A DNA stretch of 64,000 nt, from NCBI RefSeq assembly GCF_035575815.1, contig NZ_DATLXO010000147.1, positions 9,337 to 73,336 on the forward strand, written 5' to 3'. The position numbers and the translations under genes were made by a program. The notes beneath the pieces were generated by a model that saw only the letters and a program-made list of their open reading frames with translations, did no database searches and was not told where the DNA came from. Source of the stretch: Iamia sp035575815 (GTDB taxonomy: Bacteria; Actinomycetota; Acidimicrobiia; Acidimicrobiales; Iamiaceae). Shown here piece after piece: positions 42,221-50,330 of the stretch; positions within the stretch are counted from its first letter, which is position 1; each line of letters starts with the position of its first letter.

Positions 42221-43363
42221 TCACTCCGGGGCGGTCGGCACCTCGATCTCACCGTCGATGATCTGCTGCTTGAGCTCTTCGAGCTGGTCCTCGATGTCGT
42301 CGAGCTGACCGCCGTCGAGGGCGTAGTCGATGCCACCGCTCTCGAGGTCGAAGCTCTGCACGCCGCCGGCGAGCTCGTCGTTCACCGCGCTCTCGATGGT
42401 GCTGTAGACGGCCTGGTCGACGCGCTTGAGCATGGATGTGAGGATGCAGGGCTGGGTGCCCTCGTCGACCTGCTGGTACTGGTCGGAGTCGACGCCGATG
42501 GCGAGGCGATCCTCGGCCGTCGCCGACTCGAAGAGGCCGGTGCCGGACCCGCCGGCGGCGTGGTAGATCACGTCGATGCCGTCGGAGTACATGCCGTCGG
42601 CGACGGTCTTGGCCGAGGCCGGGTCGGCGAAGCCGCTGGCATCGGGCGGCTCGGACAGGTAGGTGACCTCGACCTCGGCGTCGGGGTCGATCTCGGCCAC
42701 GCCGGCCTCGAAGCCGGCCTGGAAGGTCTGGATCAGCTCACCGTTCTGCCCACCGATGAAGCCGATCTGACCCGTGCCGCTCTTCAGTGCTGCCGCCGCG
42801 CCGACCAGGAACGAGCCCTGCTCGGCGGCGAACACCAGTGAGGAGACGTTCTCGGCCTCGATGACCGAGTCGATGATGGCGAAGCTCACGTCGGGGAACT
42901 GCTCGGCCAGCGGAGCCATCGAGTCGGTGAAGAGGAACCCGACGCCGATGACGAGGTCGTAGTCGTCCTCGGCCAGCGAGCGCAGCAGGTCGCCACGGTT
43001 GGACCCGTCCTCGTTGGGCTCGAGGAGCTGGACGTCGACGCCGAAGTCCTCGGCGGCCGTCTCGAGGCCGAGGTTGGCGGCCTCGTTGAACGAGTCGTCG
43101 TCGACGCCACCCACGTCGAGGACCATGCCGATCCGGAGTCCCGATCCGTCAGCCTCCGCACCGCCGACGGCCTCCGCGGAGGGCTCGTCGCCGGTCTCGC
43201 CCTGGCAGGTGGCTGGCTCTCCGTTTGACCCCTGCTCGGTGTCCTCCCCGTTCCCGGAGTCCGTCGACGCGTCCTCGTCGTCCTCGGTGCTGCAGGCGGC
43301 GATGAACAGCCCGAGCACGGCGAGCAGGGCTGCGAACCGGAACCATCTGCTGCATAGGCGCAC
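42221..43363 (-). CDS. BMP-family nucleoside-binding lipoprotein
   Basis: 380 aa. Lipobox IAAC at Cys24, so anchored outside the membrane. An acidic low-complexity stretch (25-70), then the BMP fold: RIGMVLDVGGVDDDSFNEAA, YDLVIGVGFLFTDSMAPLAE, GFIGGQNGELIQTFQAGFEA, DVIYHAAGGSGTGLFESA, AIGVDSDQYQQVDEGTQPCI. It captures nucleosides for the ABC transporter downstream. GTG at 43363 is chosen for the AAGGAGA site at good distance. First gene of the operon, divergent from the TetR gene. Confidence 0.93.
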   Translation of the reverse strand: MRLCSRWFRFAALLAVLGLFIAACSTEDDEDASTDSGNGEDTEQGSNGEPATCQGETGDEPSAEAVGGAEADGSGLRIGMVLDVGGVDDDSFNEAANLGLETAAEDFGVDVQLLEPNEDGSNRGDLLRSLAEDDYDLVIGVGFLFTDSMAPLAEQFPDVSFAIIDSVIEAENVSSLVFAAEQGSFLVGAAAALKSGTGQIGFIGGQNGELIQTFQAGFEAGVAEIDPDAEVEVTYLSEPPDASGFADPASAKTVADGMYSDGIDVIYHAAGGSGTGLFESATAEDRLAIGVDSDQYQQVDEGTQPCILTSMLKRVDQAVYSTIESAVNDELAGGVQSFDLESGGIDYALDGGQLDDIEDQLEELKQQIIDGEIEVPTAPE

Positions 43364-43431
43364 TGCTTGTCTCCTTGTGGTGTGTCCCCTGGTCCCGCGC
43401 ACGGGATGGAGTGGCCTCCCGGGTGGGAGCG

Positions 43432-44262
43432 ATGCGGAACACTACCGCTCGCCCCTCGCGCTGGCTGACCGAGTCCGGGCCACCAACTGGCCCGCCACCG
43501 GAGCGACGCACCGCCGGGCTTGTCCTGGTCGATAACAACCGTTATTATCGGTCCATCGCCACCAGTGCTCCCAGCCTCCCGAACCCTGTTCCGACCGTCA
43601 TCGATCCCGGCGCGCCGGCCGACCCGCTGGGCGTCCGGCTGCTCGGCGCCGCCGCCGAGGTGTTCGCCGAACGGGGATACGACCGGGCCGGGGTGGCCGA
43701 GATCGCCCGGCGCGCCGGGGTCACGACGGGGGCCATCTACAGCCGCCACGCCGGCAAGGCCGAGCTGCTCGTCGCCGCCCTCGACGCCCACACCACCGAC
43801 GAGCTCGACTCGCTCTTCGCCGATCACCGCTTCCAGGGTCGGGCCGAGGATGTGCTGGCCATCGCCGGGAGCCACCTCGTACAGCGCTCGGCCGACGCCG
43901 GGCCGGGCAGCGCGCTGTTGATCGAGGCCTTCGTCGCGGCGCGGCGCGACCCGGCCGTCGGGGCGTTGATCCGCGGCCGCGTGCTCGAGCGCCAGGAGCG
44001 GCTGCGCGCCGTCATCGAGGCGGCCAAGGAGGGACGCGGCATCGGCACCGAGCTCGACACCGACGCCCTCGTGATCTTCTGCCACGCCCTCGGCTTCGGC
44101 TTCTTGTTGCTCGACGCTGTCGAGCTGCCCATGCCCGCAGCAGCGCCGTGGGAGCAGCTCATCGCCCACCTCATCTCGGCCCTCGCGGATCCGCCCACCG
44201 CGGATCCGTCCGTCGCGGATCCGACGACATCCAGTCCCCTCACCACCACCCAGGAGCCCTGA
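43432..44262 (+). CDS. TetR family transcriptional regulator (start uncertain)
   Basis: TetR HTH reads LLGAAAEVFAERGYDRAGVA, then EIARRAGVTTGAIYSRHAGK; the C-terminal part (HALGFGFLLLDAVELP) resembles the TetR group near fatty-acid genes. The only usual in-frame start before the HTH is the ATG at 43432 (276 aa), but its first 40 codons look non-coding and contain an operator palindrome at 43531. The true start may be an unusual codon downstream. It is 4 nt ahead of the diiron gene, hence co-transcribed and likely its repressor. Confidence 0.72.
   Translation: MRNTTARPSRWLTESGPPTGPPPERRTAGLVLVDNNRYYRSIATSAPSLPNPVPTVIDPGAPADPLGVRLLGAAAEVFAERGYDRAGVAEIARRAGVTTGAIYSRHAGKAELLVAALDAHTTDELDSLFADHRFQGRAEDVLAIAGSHLVQRSADAGPGSALLIEAFVAARRDPAVGALIRGRVLERQERLRAVIEAAKEGRGIGTELDTDALVIFCHALGFGFLLLDAVELPMPAAAPWEQLIAHLISALADPPTADPSVADPTTSSPLTTTQEP
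43531..43549. promoter_or_regulatory. TetR-type operator palindrome
   Basis: GATAACAAC-C-GTTATTATC: 9-bp arms with one mismatch about a single C. A-T-rich dyad in a GC-rich setting, in front of the TetR HTH coding region. Confidence 0.65.
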
Positions 44263-44266
44263 AGCC

Positions 44267-45442
44267 ATGGCCACCACCCCGACCCCCTCCAGCGCGGCCC
44301 GCGACCGCGACGCCGAGATCCTCGGCCGCGGCGAGGTCAACGACCTCGAAGCCATCATCTCGGTCGCCAACACCGATGTCACCGAGGCCATCCACACGGT
44401 CAGCGACAACGCCGATGCCATCTTCACGTGGGACTACGAGAAGGGCGCCCGCCCCGCGCTCAACAAGCTCTACGAGAAGGCCAAGCACTCGCAGTGGAAC
44501 GGCGAGACCGACCTCGACTGGTCGATCGAGGTCGACCAGGAGAAGTTCGCCCAGGCCGTCTCGGAGATGCGCCGGGCCGGGCTGGCCGAGAAGGGCATCT
44601 CGCTTGCCGGCACCCCGTTCGCCAGCTGGGGCGACAAGGAGTGGACCGCGCTGTCGATGGAGAGCCAGAACTGGTCGTTGTCACAGTTCATGCACGGCGA
44701 GCAGGGCGCCCTGCTCTGCACCGCCAAGATCGTCGAGACGGTGCCGTGGATCGACGCCAAGTACTACGCCGCCACTCAGGTGATGGACGAGGCCCGCCAC
44801 GTCGAGGTCTTCGCCAAGTACCTCGACACCAAGCTGAACGGGCACTACCCGATCAACGCCCACCTGAAGATGCTGCTCGACGACATCATCAACGACAGCC
44901 GGTGGGACATGACCTACCTCGGCATGCAGATCATGGTCGAGGGCCTGGCCCTCGCCGCCTTCGGCATGGCCCACCAGACCACCCCCGACCCGCTGCTCAA
45001 GCAGCTCCTCCGCTACGTGATGGGCGACGAAGCCCGCCACGTGGCCTTCGGCGTGCTGTCGCTCAAGGAGTTCTACGACGGGCTCACTGACGCCGAGATG
45101 CTCGAGCGCCAGGAGTTCGCGTTCGAGGCCGCGGTGCGCATGCGCGACCGCTTCTTGCAGCAGGAGGTCTGGGCCCGCATGGGCATCGACGTGAAGGAGG
45201 CCGTGAAGATGTTCGACGTCTCGGCCGAGGAGAAGAACAAGGACCCGTTCCAGCAGCTGCTGTTCTCCAAGATCGTCCCCAACTGCAAGAAGCTGGGCCT
45301 GCTCGACGCCAACGACGGCTGGCTCCGCAAGCGCTTCGACACCCTCGGTGTCAGCCAGTTCGAGGACTGGGTCGACACCGGTGAGGAGTACGAGCTCCTC
45401 GACGAGGTCAGCAAGGACCGCGACGCCGCGACCGGCAGCTGA
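44267..45442 (+). CDS. Ferritin-like diiron protein (R2/AurF-like oxygenase)
   Basis: 391 aa, helical. Diiron ligands: Glu in QFMHGEQGALL (about 145), EXXH in VMDEARHVEVF (about 174) and EXXH in MGDEARHVAFG (about 257), with a further Glu in MVEGLALAAFG. This set fits the ferritin-like oxygenase/R2-like superfamily, common as an uncharacterised protein in Acidimicrobiia. A substrate oxygenase or a metal-dependent desaturase is most likely. Under control of the adjacent TetR. Its last 35 nt are duplicated 127 bp further on. Confidence 0.8.
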   Translation: MATTPTPSSAARDRDAEILGRGEVNDLEAIISVANTDVTEAIHTVSDNADAIFTWDYEKGARPALNKLYEKAKHSQWNGETDLDWSIEVDQEKFAQAVSEMRRAGLAEKGISLAGTPFASWGDKEWTALSMESQNWSLSQFMHGEQGALLCTAKIVETVPWIDAKYYAATQVMDEARHVEVFAKYLDTKLNGHYPINAHLKMLLDDIINDSRWDMTYLGMQIMVEGLALAAFGMAHQTTPDPLLKQLLRYVMGDEARHVAFGVLSLKEFYDGLTDAEMLERQEFAFEAAVRMRDRFLQQEVWARMGIDVKEAVKMFDVSAEEKNKDPFQQLLFSKIVPNCKKLGLLDANDGWLRKRFDTLGVSQFEDWVDTGEEYELLDEVSKDRDAATGS

Positions 45443-45555
45443 CCGGACTCGTCGGGGTCTCGAGCTCGTCCTCCGTCGGAGACGTGCCTGTTGCTCGGAC
45501 CGGCTGCGCCGGTCCGAGGGGCTCCTCGACGAGGTCAGCAAGGACCGCGACGCCG
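45394..45555 (+). repeat. Duplicated 3' end of the diiron gene
   Basis: 35 identical nt at 45394-45428 and 45521-45555 (GCTCCTCGACGAGGTCAGCA and on). Both are followed by a stop codon within a few codons (LLDEVSKDRDAA, then stop). The second copy is in another frame relative to the gene, so it is a DNA duplication, not a protein repeat. Confidence 0.85.
45496..45516. terminator. Strong stem-loop between converging genes
   Basis: CGGACCGGC-TGC-GCCGGTCCG: 9-bp perfect stem, 3-nt loop, 54 nt after the diiron gene stop, inside the duplicated segment. Confidence 0.6.
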
Positions 45556-45596
45556 CCGGCTGAGGAGACAGCCTGACCCGGCCCTGATGCGAGCTT

Positions 45597-45627
45597 TGGA
45601 CGCTTGACCGCCCAGGAAGCGTCCAAG
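45597..45627. terminator. Second stem-loop before the enoyl-CoA hydratase gene end
   Basis: TTGGACGCTT pairs with AAGCGTCCAA across 11 nt. Lies between the diiron gene (+) and the ECH-like gene (-), so it could serve the minus strand. Confidence 0.5.
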
Positions 45628-45704
45628 CGTGCAAGGTTCGACGCAGCGCGATGCATGAGGGCGGGCCGGTACCGACCGTTGGAGCTGGGCGACGCCCCGC
45701 TGGT

Positions 45705-46505
45705 TCAGACCTGCTGGGAGCGGCCGCGCTCGGTGATGGCCTGGCGCCGGCGGGCGACCTCGGAGGGATCGAACGCCGAGCCCTGCCACTCGGCGGCCAC
45801 CCGGGCCTCAACGGCCCACGCCTCGGCTGCGGTGAGCTCGGAGCCCTCGGCGTAGGTGGCGAAGATCTGTCCCACCGCGGCCGCGTCGTTCGACGCAACG
45901 TCGCGAGCGAGCTGCTGGGCGACGGGCACCAGCTCGTCGTGGTCGACGACCTGGTTGACCAGCCCCCACCGCAGCGCCGTCTCGGCGTCGACGAAGTTGC
46001 CGGTGGCGCTCATCTGCCGGGCCCGGCGCAGGCCGACGGCCTGGGGGAGCAGCACGGTGAGGCCCCAGCCGGGCTGGATGCCGACCCGGGCGTGGGTGTC
46101 GGCGAAGCGGGCCCGATCCGACGCGACGAGCCAGTCGCAGGCCAGCGCCACCTCGAGCCCGCCGGTGACCGCGGCCCCGTTGACGGCGCCGATGAGGGGC
46201 TTGGTGCGCCCCGGCATCGGGCCCCGACGGGCGCGCGCCGCGTCGTCGGTGCCACCGGTGGCCCCGCTCGCCCGCAGCGGCCCCCCGTCGCCCTGACCGA
46301 CCTCGCGCAGGTCGAGCCCGGCGCAGAAGGCGGGATCGGCCCCGGTGAGGACCAGGACGGCGACCGACGGGTCGGCATCGGCCTCGGCCACCGCCCTGGG
46401 CAGGGCTCGCAACAGCTCCATCGAGAGCGCGTTGCGGGCCTCGGGACGGTTGAGGGTGATGGTGGCGACGCCGTCGGCCACCTCGACGATCACGACATCG
46501 GACAT
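45705..46505 (-). CDS. Enoyl-CoA hydratase/isomerase family protein
   Basis: 266 aa crotonase fold from the ATG at 46505 (MSDVVIVEVADGVATITLNR, with PEARNALS next). Oxyanion motif AFCAGLDLRE, and GAAVTGGLEVALACD carries the first catalytic-type Glu. The second Glu of true hydratases (in the usual PE motif) is replaced (ADTHARVGIQPGWG), so it may be an isomerase, hydrolase or other crotonase. Monocistronic. Confidence 0.87.
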   Translation of the reverse strand: MSDVVIVEVADGVATITLNRPEARNALSMELLRALPRAVAEADADPSVAVLVLTGADPAFCAGLDLREVGQGDGGPLRASGATGGTDDAARARRGPMPGRTKPLIGAVNGAAVTGGLEVALACDWLVASDRARFADTHARVGIQPGWGLTVLLPQAVGLRRARQMSATGNFVDAETALRWGLVNQVVDHDELVPVAQQLARDVASNDAAAVGQIFATYAEGSELTAAEAWAVEARVAAEWQGSAFDPSEVARRRQAITERGRSQQV

Positions 46506-46617
46506 GGGCCCGACCCTAGGTCCTGCCCGTGGTGCCGGGCCTCGACCGGAGTGCCAAGAGGGGGTGGTCGGGCGGGCGGCGACGGGGCCGTCGTCGACCG
46601 GGCGCCGAGGCGGAGGG

Positions 46618-47220
46618 TCAGCTGTCCTCGTCGCCGGGCGGGAGGTAGTCGAGCTTGATGTCGCCGAGACGGACGAGGGTCGAGGCGATCCAGCCGCCCA
46701 TCGACGAGAAGTGCGAGTCGAGCACCGAGCCGTCGGCCAGCACCTCCTCCTCGAGGTCATAGGAGCCCTCGTAGGACACCTCGACGGCGTACTCGTCGGG
46801 TTCGAGCTCTGCGTCGAAGACGGTTTCGACCGTCGGGCTCGAGCGCTGCAGGGTCTCCTCGCCGATGGTGGTGGACTCCTCGGGGAGCACGTCGAGGATG
46901 GCGGTCACCTTGGGCAGCGTCGCCAGGCGCTGCACCCGCATCACGATCTCGATCTCGATGCGCGGCGGCTCGTCGAGCTCCTCGCCGATGTACCAGGAGC
47001 GGTACGCGGTCTGCGCCCACGTCGGCCAGTCGAGGGTGATGTCGGCCCGGGTGCGGGGTGGGTTCCCCTCGCCCGGGAGGCTGTAGGACGTCTCCCAGGT
47101 CAGGTCACCGAGCAGGACGTCGGCCTGGAAGCGTTCCTCGAAGGCCTGGCGCTCGAGGAAGGCGGACTCCATGGCGTCTCGCAGCGCACCGATGGCGTCG
47201 GTGAAGACGTGGTCGAGCAT
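46618..47220 (-). CDS. Hypothetical protein, likely cytosolic
   Basis: 200 aa from the ATG at 47220 (MLDHVFTDAIGALRDAMESA). Acidic, no signal peptide or membrane helix, mixed alpha/beta: YSLPGEGNPPRTRADITLDW, IEIEIVMRVQRLATLPKVTA, VEVSYEGSYDLEEEVLADGS. No family recognised. Good codon usage and no overlap conflicts support it as real. Confidence 0.65.
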   Translation of the reverse strand: MLDHVFTDAIGALRDAMESAFLERQAFEERFQADVLLGDLTWETSYSLPGEGNPPRTRADITLDWPTWAQTAYRSWYIGEELDEPPRIEIEIVMRVQRLATLPKVTAILDVLPEESTTIGEETLQRSSPTVETVFDAELEPDEYAVEVSYEGSYDLEEEVLADGSVLDSHFSSMGGWIASTLVRLGDIKLDYLPPGDEDS

Positions 47221-47350
47221 CAGGCGCGACCGCAGGTGGCGAACCGGGCCCGGCGACCGGCGGGGGCAGGGAAGGTGCACACCGGAGCGACCCTAGGCCA
47301 CCGTGATCCGAGCCCCGCCTCGGCTGTCGGCTGGTCCGAACCCGCGCCCG

Positions 47351-47398
47351 ACGTGGTCACGGATCTGGGGGCCGGAGCCCCCGATTCGCCTACCAGTT
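47351..47398 (-). repeat. Family C 48-nt palindrome, copy C3
   Basis: Minus orientation: starts AACTGGTAGG, inner GGGGGC/GCCCCC stem, weaker right arm (ACCACGT). Confidence 0.75.
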
Positions 47399-47423
47399 CG
47401 GGGTTGGGGGCCGGGAGGGCCGG

Positions 47424-47471
47424 TCGTGGTAAGGGATCTGGGGGCTGGAGCCCCCGATTCGGCTACCAGTT
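47424..47471 (-). repeat. Family C 48-nt palindrome, copy C4 (supplies a stop codon)
   Basis: Minus orientation: AACTGGTAGC start, GGGGGCT/AGCCCCC inner stem. Its AAC TGG TAG is the last Asn-Trp-stop of the VOC gene at 47463. Confidence 0.75.
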
Positions 47472-48164
47472 CGGGGTTGGGGGCTGGGGAGGGGTGGGTC
47501 GGCGGGGTGGGCGGGGGCTCATCAGCGCGACGGGGGTGCGCAGCCCGAGGGCGCGATGCCGCACCGTCGCGATGCTGCGCCCCGCCTGCACCGCCGGGCG
47601 CTCGGGGCCGAGGCCGTCACCCAGCACGGAGCGCGCCGCGGAGATGTCGGTGGCGACGAGGGCCAGGCCGAACGAGCGCACTCCCGGCCGGGGTCGGGCG
47701 GGCCGGTCGCGGGGGGCGACGACCTCGAGCACGACCTCGCCGACGCGGTAGAACACCTGGCGCACCGGTGTGCCCTCGGGCGTGGCGTGGTCGCGCCACC
47801 GGCGGGGGGCGAGCCCGACGCCGGCCGCGGCGGCAACCGTGCGGTCGATGTCGTCGGTCAGCAGGACGATGTGGTCGACCGCCACCGCCGAGCTCGGGTG
47901 GCAGGCGGGGTCGACGGGCCCCTCGGCGGTGGCGTGGGTGGGGAGGCCGTCGAGGTCGGGCGCGGCTTCAGGGGGCAGACCGCGGATCGCCCAGGCGGTG
48001 ACGCCGCGGCCCGCATCGGGCCCCGCCAGCACCAGGCGGACCCCGCCCAGCCGGCACGTGCCGTCGGGATCGACGGTGAACCCGGCCAAGGCCCACGCAT
48101 CGGGGTCGTCCGCGAGGGTCAGCGTGGCCGCCTCGGGCGTCGCGCCCGGTGCGTCCGCGCTCAT
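47463..48164 (-). CDS. VOC-family protein
   Basis: 233 aa from the ATG at 48164. The N-terminal 100 residues are a variable first module (DPDAWALAGFTVDPDGTCRL, then GGVRLVLAGPDA); the second VOC half holds VAVDHIVLLTDDIDRTVAAA, with metal His, and VFYRVGEVVLEVVAPRDRPA, with the Glu. A family C palindrome donates its final three codons (N, W, stop). It resembles glyoxalase-like domain proteins of actinomycetes; function unknown. Confidence 0.75.
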   Translation of the reverse strand: MSADAPGATPEAATLTLADDPDAWALAGFTVDPDGTCRLGGVRLVLAGPDAGRGVTAWAIRGLPPEAAPDLDGLPTHATAEGPVDPACHPSSAVAVDHIVLLTDDIDRTVAAAAGVGLAPRRWRDHATPEGTPVRQVFYRVGEVVLEVVAPRDRPARPRPGVRSFGLALVATDISAARSVLGDGLGPERPAVQAGRSIATVRHRALGLRTPVALMSPRPPRRPTPPQPPTPNW

Positions 48165-48257
48165 CGGGTCGACCGCCGCATGGGCCGGAGTGTAGGGGTC
48201 GCCCGGGCACGCCCCCGTGGGAGGTCCGCCCGATCCCGCCGTTGACGTCCGTAGACC

Positions 48258-48306
48258 GTTCCTGCGCCCGACCGCGGCGCAGAGCGCGGCATCTCGGCGC
48301 AAGAAG
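48258..48306. repeat. Family B palindromic repeat, copy B3
   Basis: 49 nt: GTTCCTGCGCC, 27-nt centre, GGCGCAAGAAG (9 of 11 arm positions pair). Confidence 0.72.
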
Positions 48307-48350
48307 GGCCGTGGCGGCCGGGCCCGGTGGTCGACCGACGTTCAAGGGCC

Positions 48351-48399
48351 GTTCCTGCGCCCGATCTCGGTGCGGAGCGCGACATCTCGGCGCAAGAAC
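48351..48399. repeat. Family B palindromic repeat, copy B4
   Basis: 49 nt: GTTCCTGCGCC, 27-nt centre, GGCGCAAGAAC. 93 bp after B3, same geometry. Confidence 0.75.
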
Positions 48400-48428
48400 G
48401 CCTCTGTCGGCGGCGTCTGGCCGGTGGC

Positions 48429-49034
48429 ATGCTCACCGTCGTGGTCCCCGAGGAGCTGCGCACCGGTCGGCTGCGCCTGCGGCGGTGGCGGGATGCCGAC
48501 CTGGAGCCCTTCGCCGCGCTCAACGCCGACCCGGTCGTGATGGAGCACTTCCCGGCGCCGCTCACCAGGGAGCAGAGCGACGCCATGGTGGCGCGCATCG
48601 AGGAGACCTTCGGGCGCGAGGAGTACGGGCTGTGGGCGGTGGAGGTCGGCGCCACGGGCGCCTTCGCCGGCTTCGTCGGGCTCTGGCCGGCCACCTTCAA
48701 TGCGTCCTTCACCCCTGCGGTGGAGATCGGCTACCGCCTGGCCCGCGAGCACTGGGGTGAGGGCTACGCCAGCGAGGCCGCCCGGGCCGCGCTCGCCGAC
48801 GGCTTCGAGCGTCTGGGGCGGGCTGAGATCGTGTCGTTCACCGCGGTGGTCAACGTCCCCTCGCAGCGCGTGATGGAGAAGCTCGGCATGACCCACGACC
48901 CCGACGATGACTTCGACCACCCGGCTCTTCCGCCGGGGCACCGCCTGCGGCGACACGCGCTCTACAGCCTCGCCCGGCCGTCGGGGCCCATGGCTCGGAC
49001 CTTCGACGCCGGTGAGGAGATGCCCTCGGCCTGA
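48429..49034 (+). CDS. GNAT acetyltransferase (RimJ/RimL-like)
   Basis: 201 aa. LRTGRLRLRRWRDADLEPFA at the start (typical Acetyltransf_3), EIGYRLAREHWGEGYASEAA (acetyl-CoA pyrophosphate loop, about 100) and VPSQRVMEKLGMTHDPDDDF. Acetylates an N-terminus or small amine; target unknown. The ATG at 48429 lies just behind family B4. Confidence 0.87.
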   Translation: MLTVVVPEELRTGRLRLRRWRDADLEPFAALNADPVVMEHFPAPLTREQSDAMVARIEETFGREEYGLWAVEVGATGAFAGFVGLWPATFNASFTPAVEIGYRLAREHWGEGYASEAARAALADGFERLGRAEIVSFTAVVNVPSQRVMEKLGMTHDPDDDFDHPALPPGHRLRRHALYSLARPSGPMARTFDAGEEMPSA

Positions 49035-49079
49035 CTGCCGGCGCCCCCTCATCCCCGGCGATGCCGAGTCCGTGCATGG

Positions 49080-50276
49080 TCATCCGATGTAGACGGCCCG
49101 GGGGCGGAACCGCAGCGGCGCCTCGTGGTACTCCTCGATGGCGTGGGCGAGCCAGCCGGCAGAGCGGGCGATGGTGAAGATCGCCTCGCTGGTGTCCGGT
49201 GGCATCGAGGCGACAGAGCCGAGCACGGCGAGGGCGAAGTCGATGTTGGGCTCGACGTGGACCCGTCGTTGGGCGGTGGAGAGGACGCTCTCGGCGACCG
49301 CGAGGGCCCGGCTGCCACCGGCCGCGCCCCGCACCAGGTCGAGGAGAACCCGGGCGCGGGGGTCGCCGTCGGGGTAGAGCGGCTGCCCGAACCCCGGGTA
49401 GGCCCCGTAGATCTCGAGGGCGTGGGCCAGAGCCGGTCCCGGCCCCTCGACCGCCGCCGCGTCGAGCACGTCGCGGGCCATGCGCCCGGCCCCGCCGTGC
49501 AGCGGGCCCGACAGCGGGCCCAGGCCGGCGAGCACCACCGCGTAGGGGTCGGCTCGGGCCGAGGCCGCGACGCGGGCCGCGAGGGTGGACACCGCCAGCT
49601 CGTGGTCGGCGAGCAGGACCAGCGCCGCGTTCAGGGCACCGAGCATGCCGGGCCGGGGGCGGGCGGGCGCGAGCCGGGTCCAGAGCCTTCCGGCGATGGT
49701 GCCGCGGCGCGGCTCGGCCCCGTCGGGCACGGTGAGCCGTGGGGTCCGACCGTCGCCCCGGATGGCGAGCGCGCCGACCATCGCCCCGATCAGCTCCTCG
49801 CCCGTCCGGGCGACCGCGGCTCGGCGCAGGTCGGCGCGCAGGGGGTCACCGGCGGCAGCCAGCGCGACCGCCAGCCGCAACCGGTCCCGAATGCCCCCGA
49901 CATCAGAGACGGCCGGCTCCACCGGGTCCCACGGTCGCCAGCGATCGGGGAGGGTGCCGGTCCAGAGCAGCTCGGCGACCTGTTCGAAGGAGGCGGTCTG
50001 GGCCAGCCCGGCGACGTCGTGGCCGCGGTAGCGGAGCCCGTGGGCATCGATGGAGGTGAGGCGCGTCTCGATGACGAAGTCGAGAGCGGCCGACCGCGTC
50101 GTGCGGCGGGGCCGGCCGCGACGAGCGAGGGCCTCAACCTCGTCCGCATCGAAGAGGCTGGCCCGCGAGCCCGGTGACCGCACGCGGCCGAGCGCGCCTC
50201 GGCTCACGTAGGCGTAGACCGTCTCGAGCTTGACCCCGAGCCGACTCGCCACCTCGGGGGCCGTCATCGTTGCCAT
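49080..50276 (-). CDS. Citrate synthase with N-terminal helix-turn-helix
   Basis: 398 aa. Residues 1-50 are a MerR/HTH_17-type DNA-binding domain (APEVASRLGVKLETVYAYVS, then RGALGRVRSPGSRASLFDAD), followed by a citrate synthase domain: DHELAVSTLAAR (first catalytic His), GPLHGGAGRMARDVL (second His), EPNIDFALAVLGSVA (catalytic Asp) and RPRAVYIG at the end. So it may condense acyl-CoA with oxaloacetate and also bind DNA. It diverges from the CBS-citrate synthase over a 54-bp gap with a palindrome. Fused HTH-citrate synthases occur in other actinomycetes. Confidence 0.88.
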   Translation of the reverse strand: MATMTAPEVASRLGVKLETVYAYVSRGALGRVRSPGSRASLFDADEVEALARRGRPRRTTRSAALDFVIETRLTSIDAHGLRYRGHDVAGLAQTASFEQVAELLWTGTLPDRWRPWDPVEPAVSDVGGIRDRLRLAVALAAAGDPLRADLRRAAVARTGEELIGAMVGALAIRGDGRTPRLTVPDGAEPRRGTIAGRLWTRLAPARPRPGMLGALNAALVLLADHELAVSTLAARVAASARADPYAVVLAGLGPLSGPLHGGAGRMARDVLDAAAVEGPGPALAHALEIYGAYPGFGQPLYPDGDPRARVLLDLVRGAAGGSRALAVAESVLSTAQRRVHVEPNIDFALAVLGSVASMPPDTSEAIFTIARSAGWLAHAIEEYHEAPLRFRPRAVYIG

Positions 50277-50289
50277 GACCTGATGATAA

Positions 50290-50299
50290 TCAACGTTGA
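50290..50299. promoter_or_regulatory. Palindrome between divergent citrate synthases
   Basis: TCAACGTTGA, a perfect 10-bp dyad, lies in the A/T-rich 54-bp gap. It is a candidate site for the HTH domain of the minus-strand citrate synthase, or part of overlapping promoters. Confidence 0.45.
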
Positions 50300-50330
50300 C
50301 TGTCTCGGCGACGGGGCGGATGCTGCGGCC

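Noticed and set aside
50281..50330. Start of the CBS-citrate synthase at an ATG at 50283
   Set aside because: That would place the palindrome in coding sequence and add 16 residues without homology; the ATG at 50331 begins the CBS domain.
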